In this document: one piece after another, positions 6,915-7,771 of the stretch | Layout: the number at the start of each line of letters is the position of its first letter | Position numbering within the stretch: position 1 is the stretch's first letter | Made by a program: the position numbers and the translations under genes | NCBI GenBank assembly: GCA_013329295.1 | Contig: DUKP01000010.1 | Location: forward strand, 1-7,771 | Source of the DNA: Candidatus Poseidoniaceae archaeon | Lineage (GTDB): Archaea; Thermoplasmatota; Poseidoniia; Poseidoniales; Poseidoniaceae | DNA length: 7,771 bases | Direction of reading: 5' to 3' | Notes under the pieces: model-generated | Told to the model about the DNA's origin: nothing | Database searches by the model: none | The model's input: only the letters and a program-made list of their open reading frames with translations

Positions 6915-7478
6915 ATCGATATGGATAATGCTGATTCACTGTTTAGAGAAATGTATGGTTCAGTTGGCTCCTTCTTGTACATCGTAAAAACTGCAATTGG
7001 CTCAGAGCAAAGAGTCGCAGATGAGATGCATGCAAGACTACACGGTAGCGGTTCTCTAACAGCACTTCAAGGTGATATAATGTCCATTTTACATCCAACA
7101 GGGATGCGTGGCTATGTATTTGTTGAATCAAGTGCTATATATCACGTTGAAAAGTTGATTGGGCGCTCTGGTGGTAGAGATCCAACCTCTCGCAGAGGTA
7201 TTAATCAAACTCCATTGAAGAATGCTAAGACCGTATTGCCAGGTGAAGCACCTTTAGCTGACATCTTGCCATACCTTGAACCAAAGGCTGTAACTTCTGG
7301 TATTGAAGTAGGATGTATTGTTGAAATTATCACAGGCGCTTTCAAGGGTGAAAAAGCACGTATTTTGAATGTTTCAGACTCTAAGGAAGAAGTTAGTATG
7401 GAATTGTATGACCAACCAATACCAATGACTGTTAACATGCGTGGAGACCACGTCAGAGTCATTGAAAGAGTTGAATAA
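6564..7478 (+). CDS. spt5: Transcription elongation factor Spt5 (NGN-KOW) with N-terminal Nudix-like domain
   Basis: Spt5/NusG binds the clamp of RNA polymerase and promotes processive elongation; in archaea it pairs with Spt4. The 304-residue product is about twice the usual archaeal length of about 150. Residues 135-245 form the NGN domain (FLYIVKTAIGSEQRVADEM, then GMRGYVFVE, then VLPGE near 225-229). Residues 247-304 form the KOW domain (GCIVEIITGAFKGEKARI, ending RGDHVRVIE). Residues 1-115 resemble a Nudix fold: VEAFVAFVRFEEKLLLLRRN, then WDGVWG, and HEWVDP near the end. The Nudix box is degraded: REUxEE is replaced by RVAEAT and the spacing is shortened, so hydrolase activity is doubtful. 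The NGN part also has an extra loop of about 15 residues (RSGGRDPTSRRGINQ). ATG 6564 is chosen because GGTGA precedes it by 5 bases. It follows secE in one unit. The Spt5 call is secure; the Nudix call is moderately so. Confidence 0.93.
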   Translation: MVEAFVAFVRFEEKLLLLRRNKSDDDFPALWDGVWGIADTQEEVLARVAEATSIPVENLHFHSTGPERGIDMGRSLVDVMPILVVSSSDEVTPTGRYSEHEWVDPGAIQNYNCIFSNIDMDNADSLFREMYGSVGSFLYIVKTAIGSEQRVADEMHARLHGSGSLTALQGDIMSILHPTGMRGYVFVESSAIYHVEKLIGRSGGRDPTSRRGINQTPLKNAKTVLPGEAPLADILPYLEPKAVTSGIEVGCIVEIITGAFKGEKARILNVSDSKEEVSMELYDQPIPMTVNMRGDHVRVIERVE

Positions 7479-7522
7479 TCAATTCTTCTAATGAAATCCT
7501 AAATTTATAATATGGCGTAGAT

Positions 7523-7536
7523 GGAAATATTATATT
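7523..7536 (+). promoter_or_regulatory. BRE/TATA element for the right-edge membrane protein
   Basis: GGAAATATTATATT combines a BRE-like GGAAA with an AT core centred near 7533, 26 bases before ATG 7559. This is the ideal arrangement for a leaderless archaeal mRNA. A second AT-rich box, TTTATAAT at 7504-7511, is farther away and fits less well. Confidence 0.5.
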
Positions 7537-7558
7537 CCGATTTGATTCGGCTAATGTT

Positions 7559-7771
7559 ATGGATATAAAAGAAATCTTGACGCCTAAGAATATGCTAATT
7601 GCCCTAGGTTCCATAGTGATTTTAATGTCGCTATGGGGCATGACTCATGGAGATGAGTGGGCAGAAATTGGGTGGGGGGAAGATAATGTTCTCGCTCACG
7701 ATGAGGCATATGAGGAAATGTGGGCATTACATCTAATGCCGCTCGGGGTAATGGCAATTGTTACAGCATTG
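7559..7771 (+). CDS. Hypothetical membrane protein, N-terminal fragment (runs off right edge)
   Basis: The frame is open for 71 codons from ATG 7559 to the window end. The peptide has a short N-terminus (MDIKEILTPKN), a hydrophobic segment at about 12-28 (MLIALGSIVILMSLWGM), and an acidic, tryptophan-rich extracytoplasmic-looking loop (THGDEWAEIGWGEDN, then HDEAYEEMW). A second hydrophobic segment begins near 56 (LHLMPLGVMAIVTAL). I do not recognise the family. It may be a multi-span membrane protein whose remainder lies outside the window. A BRE/TATA element 26 bases upstream supports this start and suggests separate, leaderless transcription from secE-spt5. The ATG at 7554 reads only four codons to a stop and is not the start. 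Confidence 0.6.
   Translation, partial: MDIKEILTPKNMLIALGSIVILMSLWGMTHGDEWAEIGWGEDNVLAHDEAYEEMWALHLMPLGVMAIVTAL

Noticed and set aside
6418..6939. Minus-strand open frame of 173 codons opposite secE and spt5
   Set aside because: It is antisense to two well-supported genes and its His/Gln/Cys-rich translation looks like a reverse-strand shadow.
1..7771. CRISPR arrays, insertion sequences, attachment sites or defence genes
   Set aside because: No spaced repeats, transposase or integrase sequence or terminal inverted repeats were seen; apart from the features listed, the window is tightly packed housekeeping and copper-handling genes.

Overview
The window most likely comes from an archaeon, probably a marine Thermoplasmatota-type euryarchaeon such as Marine Group II (Poseidoniales). 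The support is a secE-spt5 pair whose Spt5 has clear archaeal NGN and KOW sequence, several genes with TATA-like boxes about 26-30 bases before leaderless starts, and a type II tRNA-Leu. It also carries bacterial-type genes often found in such lineages: a DnaJ-like co-chaperone, an RNase R/II-type exoribonuclease, a copper P1B-ATPase and a lipobox lipoprotein. Placement at group level is inference; no rRNA or other phylogenetic marker was tested.

Layout. Everything from 1 to about 6150 is on the minus strand; everything from 6273 to the end is on the plus strand. Reading the minus strand in transcription order: a DnaJ-family protein (6150-5221), then an RNB-domain exoribonuclease 4 bases later (from 5216), then a CopA-type copper ATPase with its own TATA-like box, then a CopZ-like copper chaperone, then tRNA-Leu(UAG) with an encoded CCA end, then the 5' end of a lipoprotein gene leaving the left edge. 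Reading the plus strand: secE (protein translocase subunit), then 18 bases later an unusually long Spt5/NusG elongation factor, then a membrane protein cut by the right edge. The 122-base gap between dnaJ and secE is a divergent promoter region.

How the genes work together. CopA and CopZ form a compact copper-export module: the chaperone hands Cu(I) to the pump. DnaJ and the RNB exonuclease are tightly linked and may both serve protein/RNA quality control, although no DnaK or GrpE is visible. SecE and Spt5 are the ancient secE-nusG pair, joining protein export and transcription elongation.

The most unusual item is the Spt5 gene. Its roughly 130 N-terminal residues look like a Nudix-fold domain with a degraded catalytic box, fused ahead of a complete NGN-KOW elongation factor. 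Other points worth checking are an operator-like palindrome in front of copZ, an insertion inside the RNB catalytic domain, and start-codon choices decided by TATA or Shine-Dalgarno positions.
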